A stretch of DNA of 30,927 bases from JBCBCP01 sp038530575 (GCA_038530575.1 JBCBCP010000037.1:1-30927), one strand, 5' to 3'. Shown: positions 22,598 through 30,467, numbered from the stretch's first letter. Numbers and translations: made by a program. Notes: generated by a model from the letters alone, not told the origin.

Positions 22598-23263
22598 TTA
22601 TTTTGCCAAGTGAAGCAAGTGACCCGTTAGCGCAGCAAAGTCGGGTGCGATGTGATCTGCGTCCAGCCCTCTGGCGGGCTGGTAGCCCCAGCCCACGCCG
22701 ATCGCGGTCACCTCTGCCGCGCGGGCCATGTCCATGTCGAAGGACGAATCGCCTACCATGATGGTGTGCGCAGCCTCGGTCCCCGCATCTCGCATCGCGG
22801 CGTGCAGCATCGACGGGTGCGGTTTGCTTGGGTGGATGTCGGCGTGCTGCGCGGTGACAAAGAAGGGGCGCAGGTCGTGCGCATCCAGCAGCGCATCAAG
22901 GCCGCGGCGTGATTTGCCGGTCGCAATGCCCAGCAGAATGTCCGGAACGGCGTGCAGCGCCTCAAGGCAATCACGCGCGCCGGGATAAAGGGGCGAGCTG
23001 GCCGCGCTGCCCGCGAAAAGTCGCAGCTCGGCGTAGGTTTTCTTGTAGGCCGCGACGAGGGCCGCCTGACCCTCCGGGCCAAGCTCTGGCGCGAGGCGCG
23101 CCATGGTTTGCGGCAGCGACAGGCCGACCGTCGCAAGAATCGCCGCAGGCTCCGGCGCGGGCAGGTCCATCAGGGCAAACGCGTGCTGCATGCCGCCCAC
23201 GATGTCGCGCTGGCTGTCGACCAGCGTGCCGTCGACATCAAAGACGATCAGGCGCAGGGTCAT
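22598..23263 (-). CDS. HAD-IA family phosphatase (phosphoglycolate phosphatase-like)
   Basis: 221 residues. Motif I is FDVDGTLVD with nucleophile D9 and acid D11. Motif II is IATGKS (T115), motif III is K147 in HPSKPHP, and motif IV is GDSSFDMDMA (D172, D176). The four-helix cap between motifs I and II is of the Gph/PPM type. The substrate cannot be told from sequence; phosphoglycolate is the usual annotation. The start overlaps the RluC gene stop by 4 bases. The last residues LLHLAK and the stop codon lie at the edge of the palindromic intergenic region. Confidence 0.9.
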   Translation of the reverse strand: MTLRLIVFDVDGTLVDSQRDIVGGMQHAFALMDLPAPEPAAILATVGLSLPQTMARLAPELGPEGQAALVAAYKKTYAELRLFAGSAASSPLYPGARDCLEALHAVPDILLGIATGKSRRGLDALLDAHDLRPFFVTAQHADIHPSKPHPSMLHAAMRDAGTEAAHTIMVGDSSFDMDMARAAEVTAIGVGWGYQPARGLDADHIAPDFAALTGHLLHLAK

Positions 23264-24288
23264 TGCAGCTCTTCAAAGGGGTCATCGGCGGCGAGGTCCT
23301 CGGTCCAGCCGAGCGTCGCCCACGTGTCTGCCATATGTTCGGGGAGCGGGGCGGTCACGGTCAACGGCGCCTTGGTGACCGGATGTTCGAGTGTCATCGA
23401 CCGCGCGTGCAGGTGCAGCTTGTTCGACACGATGCCGCCGATCCGCGCGCCCCAGCCATCGCCCAGGTTTTCCTGGCCGGACCCGCCATACTTGCCATCG
23501 CCCGCGATGGGGTGGCCGATTTCGGCCATATGGGCGCGCAGCTGGTGGGTGCGCCCGGTGATCGGCTCCATCGCGACCCAGGCCGCGCGGGAGGCCACGC
23601 GGTAGAGCGTGGCGTAGAGCGTATGTGCGCGTTTGGCGCCGGGCGTGCTGTCCATGTCGCGTGGGTGCACGGCATTCATTTTTTCGCTGCCAGCTCCGCC
23701 CGCTTTCACAAGGCCATACTTGATTTCGCCGAGGTAAGGCGTGGGTACGCCTGCAACGAGCGCCCAGTAGATCTTGCGCGTCTCGCGGTGGCGGATTGCG
23801 GCAGTCAGGGCCTTTGCCATCTCGCGCGTGCGCGCCAGCAGCAAGACGCCCGATGTGTCCTTGTCCAACCGATGGACAAGCCGGGGCGGCTCCGCGCCGA
23901 AGGCGAGCGCTTCGGCCAAGCCGTCCACGTGGCGCGTCTGACCGGTGCCGCCCTGGGTGGGCAGACCGGGGGGTTTGTTGATCGCGATGATGTGGTCGTC
24001 GCGGTAAAGCACCGCGTCCTGCATCATCTGTGCGTCGGCCTCAGAGATCCGCGGTTTGGGCTTGGGCATGGGCGCGGTGCCATCGGGAATGGGCGGCACG
24101 CGGACGGTCTGGCCTACCGCAACGCGGGTGGAGGATTTCACCCGGCCCTTATCAAGGCGCAGATCCCCCTTGCGGCACATCTTTTCGATCATGCCCTGGC
24201 TGAGCTGCGGGAAGCGCCGCTTGAGCCAGCGGTCGATGCGCTGGTCGCCCTCGCCCTCGGGGACCTGGATGTGCTGAACGCCGCTCAT
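23260..24288 (-). CDS. 23S rRNA pseudouridine synthase, RluC/RluD family
   Basis: 342 residues. An S4 RNA-binding domain (about 15-75, RIDRWLKRRFPQLSQGMIEKM and DLRLDKGRVKSSTRVAVGQ) precedes the catalytic domain. The catalytic aspartate is D142 in HRLDKDTSG. GRTHQLRAHMAEIGHPIAGDGKYG is the conserved downstream motif. The enzyme isomerises uridines in 23S rRNA; RluC sites (955, 2504, 2580 in E. coli) are more likely than RluD because of its order with crcB and HAD, but that is inference. It overlaps both neighbours by 4 bases. Confidence 0.93.
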   Translation of the reverse strand: MSGVQHIQVPEGEGDQRIDRWLKRRFPQLSQGMIEKMCRKGDLRLDKGRVKSSTRVAVGQTVRVPPIPDGTAPMPKPKPRISEADAQMMQDAVLYRDDHIIAINKPPGLPTQGGTGQTRHVDGLAEALAFGAEPPRLVHRLDKDTSGVLLLARTREMAKALTAAIRHRETRKIYWALVAGVPTPYLGEIKYGLVKAGGAGSEKMNAVHPRDMDSTPGAKRAHTLYATLYRVASRAAWVAMEPITGRTHQLRAHMAEIGHPIAGDGKYGGSGQENLGDGWGARIGGIVSNKLHLHARSMTLEHPVTKAPLTVTAPLPEHMADTWATLGWTEDLAADDPFEELQ

Positions 24289-24662
24289 GTCAGGCTCCGC
24301 GCGATGGCGAGGCCGAGCAGCAGCGCGCCGACAGACAGGGCCACGGAGGCGCCGATATAGGCGGCGGCAAGCCCTGTCTGACCCCGTTCAAGCAGGGTCA
24401 CGGTTTCAAGGCTGAAGGCGCTGAACGTCGTGAAGCCGCCGAGCAGACCGGTCATCACGAAAGGCGCGGCGTGGGTCCAGCCGCGCTGTGCTGCAAGAAC
24501 GACGAAGACCCCCATAAGCAGCGAGCCGACGACATTGGCCGTCAGGATCGGCAGCGGAAAGGCGGTAGGGCCGGTGGCGCGCAGCATGGCCGCGCCCAGC
24601 AGGAAGCGGGCCGCGGCACCAAGCGCGCCGCCCATGGCGACGTATAGTGTGGTTACCAGCAT
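24285..24662 (-). CDS. crcB: Fluoride-specific ion channel CrcB/Fluc
   Basis: 125 residues and four hydrophobic helices. The motifs are GGALGAAARF (11-20), the pore Asn N43 in TANVVGSLLMG, and GLLGGFTTFSAFS (72-84), which holds the phenylalanine box and the central sodium site. Fluc proteins form dual-topology dimers that export fluoride. I looked for a fluoride riboswitch in the 36-base gap upstream and found no room for one, so expression probably comes from the crotonase transcript. The stop overlaps the RluC gene. Confidence 0.94.
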   Translation of the reverse strand: MLVTTLYVAMGGALGAAARFLLGAAMLRATGPTAFPLPILTANVVGSLLMGVFVVLAAQRGWTHAAPFVMTGLLGGFTTFSAFSLETVTLLERGQTGLAAAYIGASVALSVGALLLGLAIARSLT

Positions 24663-24698
24663 GAGCGGGGCTTGGCCGCGAGGCGGCCTGGTGTCAAC

Positions 24699-25493
24699 TC
24701 AGATGTTGTAGAAATCCCCCGACCGGCCGGCCCCAGCCACAAAACGGCCCGCGCCTTTTGCGCCTTCGTTGGTAATCGCGGCGAGGCCGTTTTCCCATTC
24801 CCGGACCAGCCCATCGCGCACGGACATGCTGCGCGAGGCGATGATGTTGGCGCGGTCGGCGCGCACGGCCTCTTGAGGGAAGCGGGCAATCTCGTGCGCC
24901 ATCGCCTCAGCCGCGGCGCGCGCTTGCCCCTCGGGCACAACGCGTTCGGCAAGGCCAAGACGCTCGCATTCTTCTGCCGTGACCTTGCGGCCTGTCATCG
25001 CAATCTCCAGCGCGCGGCCCTGACCGACAAGGCGCGGCAGGCGGACCGATCCGCCATCCATCAGCGTGATACCCCAGCGGCGGCAGTAGACGCCCATATA
25101 AGCGCTGGCCGCCATGACCCGGCAATCAGCCCAGAGGGCAAGCTCCATTCCGCCTGCAACGGCGGGGCCTTCGACGGCGGCAATTACCGGTTTGCTGAGA
25201 GCCAAACGGGTAGGGCCAAGCGCGCCGCGCTTTTCGGTGTGGATGTCGATCTCATCAAAATAGGCCTCCCGCTTGGCGTCATCCTGAAGCGACGCGGCCA
25301 GCTCCAGATCCCAGCCTGCGCAGAAATAGCCGTCGGCGCCGGAAAGGACAGCAACATGCGCGTCGCTTCCCTCGAAGTCTTCGAAAGCGGCGACGAGCGC
25401 CTTGGCGTGTTTGGTGTCCATCGCGCCCCGCGCGTCTGGGCGGGCGTGGATGATGGTCCAGACGTGGTCAGTCTTGTCTATGGTGACGGGCAT
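24699..25493 (-). CDS. Crotonase-superfamily protein lacking one catalytic glutamate
   Basis: 264 residues, with a perfect GAGGAGG ribosome site before the ATG at 25493. The crotonase fold is clear: the oxyanion hole motif (F)CAGWDL (58-63) and VIAAVEGPAVAGGMELALWAD (103-123) bind the acyl-CoA thioester. Aligned with rat enoyl-CoA hydratase, Glu164 is kept as E163 in ALEIAMTG, but the position of Glu144 is C137 in VYCRRWG. A standard hydratase needs both, so the reaction may be an isomerisation, hydrolysis or decarboxylation instead. The usual database name would be enoyl-CoA hydratase/isomerase. It is first in a run with crcB, 36 bases away. Confidence 0.86.
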   Translation of the reverse strand: MPVTIDKTDHVWTIIHARPDARGAMDTKHAKALVAAFEDFEGSDAHVAVLSGADGYFCAGWDLELAASLQDDAKREAYFDEIDIHTEKRGALGPTRLALSKPVIAAVEGPAVAGGMELALWADCRVMAASAYMGVYCRRWGITLMDGGSVRLPRLVGQGRALEIAMTGRKVTAEECERLGLAERVVPEGQARAAAEAMAHEIARFPQEAVRADRANIIASRSMSVRDGLVREWENGLAAITNEGAKGAGRFVAGAGRSGDFYNI

Positions 25494-25570
25494 GATTGGG
25501 TCCTCCTCGCCCCCAAGGGAGCCTAACGGACAGGCCGGTGTCAGCTTTGACCTGACGTTACGGCAAGCGT

Positions 25571-26875
25571 TTACCCTGCGTCATTCCGTTTGGCCCGCAG
25601 CTTGGCGAAATAGTCGACCCGTTTTTTCAGGTCCCGTTCGAACCCGCGTTCAACCGGGGCATAAAAGGCGTCGCGCGCCATGTCCTCGGGGAAGTAGTCT
25701 GCGCCACTGAAACCATCCTCGGCGTCATGGTCGTAGGCGTAGTCCTTGCCGTAGCCTTGGTCTTTCATCATCGCGGTTGGCGCATTCAGGATGTGTTTGG
25801 GCGGCATGAGCGACCCGGTCGCCTTGGCGCTACGGCGTGCCGCCTTGTAGGCGACGTAAGCTGCGTTCGATTTGGGCGCGAGGGCGAGGTAGATGACAGC
25901 CTGCGCCAGTGCCAGCTCTCCTTCGGGGCTGCCGAGCCGTTCATAGGTTTCCCAGCTTTGCAGGCAGACCGCCTGCGCCTGCGGGTCAGCCAGGCCAATA
26001 TCCTCGACCGCCATGCGCGTCAGGCGGCGGGCGAGAAAGCGCGGGTCTTCGCCGCCCTCAAGCATCCGGGCGAACCAGTAAAGCGAAGCGTCCGGATCAG
26101 ATCCGCGGACGGATTTGTGCAGGGCGGAGATGAGGTTGTAGTGCCCGTCGCCGCTTTTGTCGTATTGCGCGGCGCGGCGGGTCAGGCGTGCTGTCAGGCC
26201 GGGCAGGTCGAGGGTGTCTGCGCCCCAGCTTGCCACCTGTTCGATCATGTTGAGAAGCGCGCGGCCATCGCCATCGGCCAGTTCCACCAGCCCCGCGCGG
26301 GCCTCTGCCGTCAGCGGCAGCGGGCCAGTGACCCCTTCGGCGCGGGTGACCATGGCGTCCAGCGCCTCTGGCCCCAGCCGCTCCAGCACCAGCACCTGCG
26401 CGCGGGACAGGACGGCCGAGTTCAGCTCGAAACTCGGGTTTTCGGTCGTGGCGCCGACCAGCACGATCGTGCCGTCCTCCATGTGCGGCAAGAACCCGTC
26501 CTGCTGCGCCTTGTTGAAGCGGTGAATTTCGTCGACGAACAGCAGCGTGCCCTGCCCTTGCCGACGGCGCAGCTTGGCCGCTTCGAACACTTTGCGCAGG
26601 TCGGGCACGCCGGTGAAGATCGCGCTGATCTGCACGAAATGCAGGTCTGTTGCGTCCGCCAGCAGCCGCGCGATGGTCGTCTTGCCCACACCTGGCGGGC
26701 CCCACAGGATCATCGAGCCAAGCTGGCCCGTGGTCAGCATCGCGCCGAGCGGGCCTTCGGGCGCGAGGAGCTTGTCCTGCCCTATCACCTCGGACAGGGC
26801 GGCAGGGCGCAGCCGGTCAGCCAGCGGTTGCATGCGCGGCGCAGGGGTATCGCCAGTGTCGAAAAGGTCGGCCAT
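25571..26875 (-). CDS. rarA: Replication-associated recombination protein RarA (MgsA)
   Basis: 434 residues from the ATG at 26875, which overlaps the TauD gene stop (ATGA); a TTG one codon upstream is less likely. An AAA+ ATPase of the clamp-loader group that acts at stalled replication forks. Walker A is GPPGVGKT (59-66), Walker B is LLFVDEIHRFN (111-121), sensor I is GATTENPSFE, and the C-terminal domain (SALHKSVRGSDPDASLYWFARML and the MPPKHILNAPT region) is typical of RarA/WRNIP1 tetramers. A ligand or partner link to the two genes upstream is not evident. Confidence 0.95.
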   Translation of the reverse strand: MADLFDTGDTPAPRMQPLADRLRPAALSEVIGQDKLLAPEGPLGAMLTTGQLGSMILWGPPGVGKTTIARLLADATDLHFVQISAIFTGVPDLRKVFEAAKLRRRQGQGTLLFVDEIHRFNKAQQDGFLPHMEDGTIVLVGATTENPSFELNSAVLSRAQVLVLERLGPEALDAMVTRAEGVTGPLPLTAEARAGLVELADGDGRALLNMIEQVASWGADTLDLPGLTARLTRRAAQYDKSGDGHYNLISALHKSVRGSDPDASLYWFARMLEGGEDPRFLARRLTRMAVEDIGLADPQAQAVCLQSWETYERLGSPEGELALAQAVIYLALAPKSNAAYVAYKAARRSAKATGSLMPPKHILNAPTAMMKDQGYGKDYAYDHDAEDGFSGADYFPEDMARDAFYAPVERGFERDLKKRVDYFAKLRAKRNDAG

Positions 26876-27924
26876 CAAAGCGGGGCGTTTAATTCGGTGC
26901 CGGGGCAGATGATCCCGCCCCGGTCACCCGGTGTGATGGAGCCATAGCGCTGGCGGAACACATCAGGCAACGCGCGGTCGCCGGGCAGCGAAAGCCAGAG
27001 CCGCAGCAGGTGACGCCGCTGCGCCGGGTCGGGCCAGTCGGTAAAGCCGGTGCGGTCATGCAGTTGCGCGTGATTGTAGACGAATTGCATGTCTCCTGGC
27101 TCAAGCCGCATTGAGAAATGTAGGCCTGCGTCATTGGCCAGCGCATCGAACATATCCAGCGCGGCGAGATGGTCCGCCGTCAGTCGCATGGCTTCGGGAA
27201 AGCGCTGTGCACTGTCGATATACTGGCGTTGGTAGAACACAGTCAGCTTTCCGTCATGCCAGCTAAGCGGCGGGATGGTCATATAGGGCTGCATGCCCTC
27301 CGGCACTTCGCCGCGGCGATCCGTGGCTATAGGATCAAACAACCGAACCAGTAGCTCTGGCGCTTCGGCCCTCATCCGATTGTAGATGCTCTCGGCGCTC
27401 ACCAGCAGGCTGTCGCCACCCTCCCGCGCGTTTTGCAAACACAGCAGGCCCACCACATCCGCGCTGTCGGTGTGAAAGGTCTGGCGCGCGGCGGTCTGGT
27501 AGATGCGGGTGCTGGTGTCTTTTGGGTCTGCCCCGGTATCGCGCACGTGACCCAGAACATGGCCCGCCGCATTCTGCGAGCGCATCGGCCCGATATGCGC
27601 GCCGACTCCACAGAAAATGGTGGCGGCCTCGGCAATGTCCATCTGGTCGGTTGGCAGGCCCCGCCAGACCGCAATGCCGCTGTCATTTGCAAGCGTGTTG
27701 CGCAGCGCATTGATGCGGGCTGCAACAGCCGTGACAGGGAAATCCGCGGCGGTGATCTGTCCGACATCCTTGCCAGTCTGCGCGAACTGGGCGGCTGCGC
27801 GGCGCAGGTCGGCGATTTCGTCGTCCGTCAGCGTGCCAAGCCAGCGGTCTGGATTGGTGGCCATGTCAGGGCCAAGCCACGCTCCCGGGCCGGTGATGCG
27901 TTCCGGCAGATCCTTGAGTTCCAT
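26875..27924 (-). CDS. TauD/TfdA-family Fe(II)/2-oxoglutarate dioxygenase
   Basis: 349 residues from the ATG at 27924, with GGGAGGG upstream; an in-frame extension to 28065 would cover the previous gene's end and is rejected. The metal ligands are H151 and D153 in FHTDSADVV and the distal H289 in LHDRTGF. The 2-oxoglutarate-binding arginine is R303 or R304 in QRRHLLRLWLS. GGDSLLVSA after the first motif also fits the family. The substrate cannot be deduced; taurine, alkyl-sulfate and amino-acid hydroxylating members share these motifs. It lies 43 bases after the ATP-grasp gene and overlaps rarA by 4 bases, so the three may be one transcript. Confidence 0.88.
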   Translation of the reverse strand: MELKDLPERITGPGAWLGPDMATNPDRWLGTLTDDEIADLRRAAAQFAQTGKDVGQITAADFPVTAVAARINALRNTLANDSGIAVWRGLPTDQMDIAEAATIFCGVGAHIGPMRSQNAAGHVLGHVRDTGADPKDTSTRIYQTAARQTFHTDSADVVGLLCLQNAREGGDSLLVSAESIYNRMRAEAPELLVRLFDPIATDRRGEVPEGMQPYMTIPPLSWHDGKLTVFYQRQYIDSAQRFPEAMRLTADHLAALDMFDALANDAGLHFSMRLEPGDMQFVYNHAQLHDRTGFTDWPDPAQRRHLLRLWLSLPGDRALPDVFRQRYGSITPGDRGGIICPGTELNAPL

Positions 27925-27967
27925 TTGCGCCCTCCCTTGCCCAGAAAGTGGCGGAGTGCGGGCGTGC

Positions 27968-28705
27968 TCACAAGGTGGAATTATGCGCGGACCAAAGCTC
28001 CGTCCAGCGCGCGGTGATCCACCCGGCATAGCGCACGGGGGCCAGCCCGTAGGCGCCGGTTGCATACGCGTCGTTCACCTCGACCACGAGCGTTGCGCCT
28101 TCAGCAGTGACGCCGACATCAAGCGCGTAGGCCGCGGGGCCGTCCGCGTAGGCAGCGACGGCATCGCGTACCACGTCAGGATTGGGCAGGCAGAGCGGAT
28201 CGCCTTTGTAAGGGCGCATATCCAAAATGTCCCCATGCTGCACAAAGGTGCGGTATTCGGCGCGGAAATCGACGATGCCGGCGCAGTCGACCAGCGTATC
28301 GCCCGGCAGGTGCGCGGTTTCGATGAGATCGCGAAAGGCGGACCAGACGGCCCCGGTAAACCGCTTTGTCTGGTCGGGGGCCGGTTTGACAAAAATCGCC
28401 TCGCCCGCGTTCACCCGCTCCCGGACCTCGGCCAGTGGCGCCTGCCACAGATCGCGGCCCGCGAAAGAACGTAGCGGCCCCGGAATGGCGGGGATGTCAG
28501 GCATGTGCAGGCCAAGCCGCGCTTGTGCCCGGCGCACATAGCCAACACCGCCGACGACGATATCACCCGCCTTCAGCGGCAGCGTGTCAAAGCTGGCGTC
28601 CGTGTAGCCAATCACCTCTTCGCCCAGTTGGGCAAAGCCAAGCTGTGCCGTCAGGCGGTTCAGATCGCCCGGGCTGCCGTCTTGGTCCAGAATAAAGACG
28701 GGCAT
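27968..28705 (-). CDS. ATP-grasp domain protein (R2K-like clade)
   Basis: 245 residues from the ATG at 28705, with GGGAGGCGG upstream. The ATP-grasp core is seen in IFVKPAPDQTKRFTG (104-118; K107 and K114 would contact ATP), EYRTFV (150-155) and VVEVNDAYATGAYGL (207-221), whose E209 and N211 should bind magnesium. The N-terminal part is a short Rossmann-like pre-domain. This pattern resembles the R2K clade proteins, which are predicted amide- or peptide-bond forming ligases; no substrate is known here. The gene begins 20 bases after the rplQ terminator, so there is no room for a separate promoter downstream of it. Confidence 0.8.
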   Translation of the reverse strand: MPVFILDQDGSPGDLNRLTAQLGFAQLGEEVIGYTDASFDTLPLKAGDIVVGGVGYVRRAQARLGLHMPDIPAIPGPLRSFAGRDLWQAPLAEVRERVNAGEAIFVKPAPDQTKRFTGAVWSAFRDLIETAHLPGDTLVDCAGIVDFRAEYRTFVQHGDILDMRPYKGDPLCLPNPDVVRDAVAAYADGPAAYALDVGVTAEGATLVVEVNDAYATGAYGLAPVRYAGWITARWTELWSAHNSTL

Positions 28706-28725
28706 GACCGCCTCCCCTTAAACGC

Positions 28726-28748
28726 AAAAACCCGCCTTGCGGCGGGTT
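28726..28748 (-). terminator. Intrinsic terminator of the alpha operon
   Basis: On the minus strand AACCCGCC (28741-28748 in complement) pairs with GGCGGGTT (28729-28736 in complement) around a four-base GCAA loop, followed by a T-run (28726-28730). It begins 29 bases after the rplQ stop and is the end of the rpsM-rpsK-rpoA-rplQ transcript. Confidence 0.88.
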
Positions 28749-28777
28749 CCTGTCGGGCCTGCGAGGGCCTCTTCGGA

Positions 28778-29194
28778 TTACTCCGCCGCGTCTTCGGCCT
28801 CAAGGCGTGCCTTGTCGGCTGCGCCCTTAGCGTCGCGGTCACGATCAACAAATTCGATGATCGCCATCGGGGCCATGTCGCCATAGCGGAAACCGGCCTT
28901 CAGGACGCGGACATAGCCGCCCTGGCGGTCAGCGTAGCGCGGGCCAAGCACCTCGAAGAGCTTTGCCACATAGGCATCCTGCTTGAGCTTGGAGGCGGCC
29001 TGACGGCGTGCGTGCAGATCGCCGCGCTTGGCGAGCGTGATAAGCTTTTCCACGATCGGGCGCAGTTCCTTGGCCTTGGGCAGAGTCGTCTTGATCTGCT
29101 CGTGCTCGATCAGCGAGCCGGCCATGTTGGAAAAGAGCGCCTTGCGGTGCTCATGGGTGCGGTTGAGGCGGCGGTAGCCACGTGCGTGACGCAT
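28778..29194 (-). CDS. rplQ: 50S ribosomal protein L17
   Basis: 138 residues, typical for alphaproteobacteria. The N-terminus MRHARGYRRLNRTHEHRKAL is diagnostic, and SLIEHEQIKTTLPKAKELRP and YVRVLKAGFRYGDMAPMAIIEFVDR complete the L17 fold. The acidic C-terminal tail (ARLEAEDAAE) is a small extension. AAGGAATAAACCC precedes the ATG. It is the last gene of the alpha operon, before the terminator at 28726-28748. Confidence 0.98.
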   Translation of the reverse strand: MRHARGYRRLNRTHEHRKALFSNMAGSLIEHEQIKTTLPKAKELRPIVEKLITLAKRGDLHARRQAASKLKQDAYVAKLFEVLGPRYADRQGGYVRVLKAGFRYGDMAPMAIIEFVDRDRDAKGAADKARLEAEDAAE

Positions 29195-29293
29195 GGGTTT
29201 ATTCCTTTATCGGTGCCCTCTACGGGCGGTTTTGCTTTGTCTGACCGACGTGCGTACCGTCGATTCTCCTTGGGGCTTGTGCCCGGGGTGCAA

Positions 29294-29318
29294 GGTACGC
29301 AGAGAATGCGCACCCTAC
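29294..29318 (-). repeat. GTAGGG-type palindromic intergenic repeat, copy B
   Basis: On the minus strand it begins GTAGGG (29313-29318) and its hairpin is GGTACGCA (29294-29301) against TGCGCACC (29307-29314), with one A-C mismatch and the loop GAGAA. It is head-to-head with copy C nine bases away, inside the 161-base rpoA-rplQ gap. Confidence 0.55.
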
Positions 29319-29327
29319 GGGTTTGCG

Positions 29328-29350
29328 GTAGGGCGGGCTTCAGCCCGCCG
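29328..29350 (+). repeat. GTAGGG-type palindromic intergenic repeat, copy C
   Basis: It begins GTAGGG (29328-29333) and forms the hairpin GGCGGGC (29332-29338) with GCCCGCC (29343-29349), loop TTCA. It ends 5 bases before the rpoA stop codon. Compare copies A (1531-1557) and B (29294-29318). Confidence 0.6.
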
Positions 29351-29355
29351 CACCG

Positions 29356-30372
29356 TTAAAAGTTGTCCTCGAACTTCTTGGCGAGGTCTTCAATGTTGTC
29401 GGGCGGCCAGTCCTCGACATCCATGCCGAGGTGCAAGCCCATGCCGGACAGCACTTCTTTGATCTCGTTCAACGACTTACGGCCGAAGTTCGGGGTGCGC
29501 AGCATCTCGGCTTCGGTCTTCTGGATCAGGTCGCCAATGTAGACGATGTTATCGTTCTTCAGGCAGTTCGCCGAACGGACAGACAGTTCCAGCTCGTCGA
29601 CCTTCTTGAGCAGAAGCGGGTTGAATTCCAGCCCGTCATCATCAGAGGACGTCTGCGCGCTCTCCGGTTCATCGAAGTTCACGAAGATCTGCAGCTGGTC
29701 CTGCAGGATCCGCGCAGCAAAAGCCACGGCGTCGTCCGGAGTGATGGAGCCATCGGTTTCGATCTTCATCGTCAGCTTGTCATAGTCCAGCACCTGCCCC
29801 TCGCGGGTGGGCTGCACATCGTAGCTGACGCGCTTGACCGGAGAGTAGATCGCGTCAATCGGAATGAGGCCGATGGGCGCATCCTCGGGCTTGTTCTTGT
29901 CGGCGGCGACGTAGCCTTTGCCGGTGCCAACGGTCAGCTCCATGTAGAGGTCCGCGCCATCGTCGAGGTGGCAGATCACGTGATCGCGGTTCAGCACCTC
30001 GATCCCCGCGCTTTCCGAAATCTCACCCGCCGTCACGACACCCGGGCCCTTGGCAGAGATCGACAGGCGCTTGGGCCCTTCGACTTCCATGCGCAGGCTG
30101 ACGCCCTTGAGGTTCAGGATGATGTCGGTCACGTCCTCGCGCACGCCCGCGACAGAGGAGAACTCGTGCAGCACGTTGTCGATCTGCACCGACGTGATGG
30201 CCGCACCTTGCAGCGACGACATCAGCACACGGCGCAGCGCGTTGCCCATGGTCAGGCCAAAGCCGCGCTCCAGCGGTTCGGCGGTCACGGTCGCCTGACG
30301 CGCGGGGTCGTTGCCCGGCTTGACGTCCAGTTGCTGCGGTTTGATGAGCTCAGCCCAATTCTTGTGGATCAT
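29356..30372 (-). CDS. rpoA: DNA-directed RNA polymerase subunit alpha
   Basis: 338 residues from the ATG at 30372 (MIHKNWAELIKPQQLDV), preceded by GGAGGGACAC; the ATG 12 bases upstream falls before the ribosome site and is less likely. The N-terminal domain (about 1-235, ERGFGLTMGNALRRVLMSSL) dimerises and nucleates polymerase assembly. A flexible linker around 236-255 (acidic, with TSSDDDG) leads to the C-terminal domain with SVRSANCLKNDNI, whose Arg is the DNA-minor-groove and regulator contact, and NFGRKSLNEIKEVL. It is the third gene of the operon, 115 bases after rpsK. Confidence 0.98.
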   Translation of the reverse strand: MIHKNWAELIKPQQLDVKPGNDPARQATVTAEPLERGFGLTMGNALRRVLMSSLQGAAITSVQIDNVLHEFSSVAGVREDVTDIILNLKGVSLRMEVEGPKRLSISAKGPGVVTAGEISESAGIEVLNRDHVICHLDDGADLYMELTVGTGKGYVAADKNKPEDAPIGLIPIDAIYSPVKRVSYDVQPTREGQVLDYDKLTMKIETDGSITPDDAVAFAARILQDQLQIFVNFDEPESAQTSSDDDGLEFNPLLLKKVDELELSVRSANCLKNDNIVYIGDLIQKTEAEMLRTPNFGRKSLNEIKEVLSGMGLHLGMDVEDWPPDNIEDLAKKFEDNF

Positions 30373-30440
30373 GTGTCCCTCCATCCTTGTACGCGCCCCA
30401 TGTCCCTAAGGTGCGCACGCTCGAGGTTTGTAAACGCGTG

Positions 30441-30467
30441 TGGGGGCCACGCAGTACGCGGCCCCCA
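30441..30467 (-). promoter_or_regulatory. Hairpin in the rpsK-rpoA gap
   Basis: TGGGGGCC (30441-30448) and GGCCCCCA (30460-30467) form an 8-bp GC-rich stem with an 11-base loop inside the alpha operon mRNA. No T-run follows it on the transcribed strand, so it is not a terminator. It could be an mRNA processing or stability element; no known r-protein target site is recognised. Confidence 0.45.

Noticed and set aside
22909..24360. 483-codon plus-strand frame over the HAD and RluC genes
   Set aside because: It covers parts of three genes with intact catalytic motifs on the other strand and resembles no family.
24663..24698. Fluoride riboswitch before crcB
   Set aside because: The gap is only 36 bases, too short for the aptamer, and I did not recognise its conserved bases.
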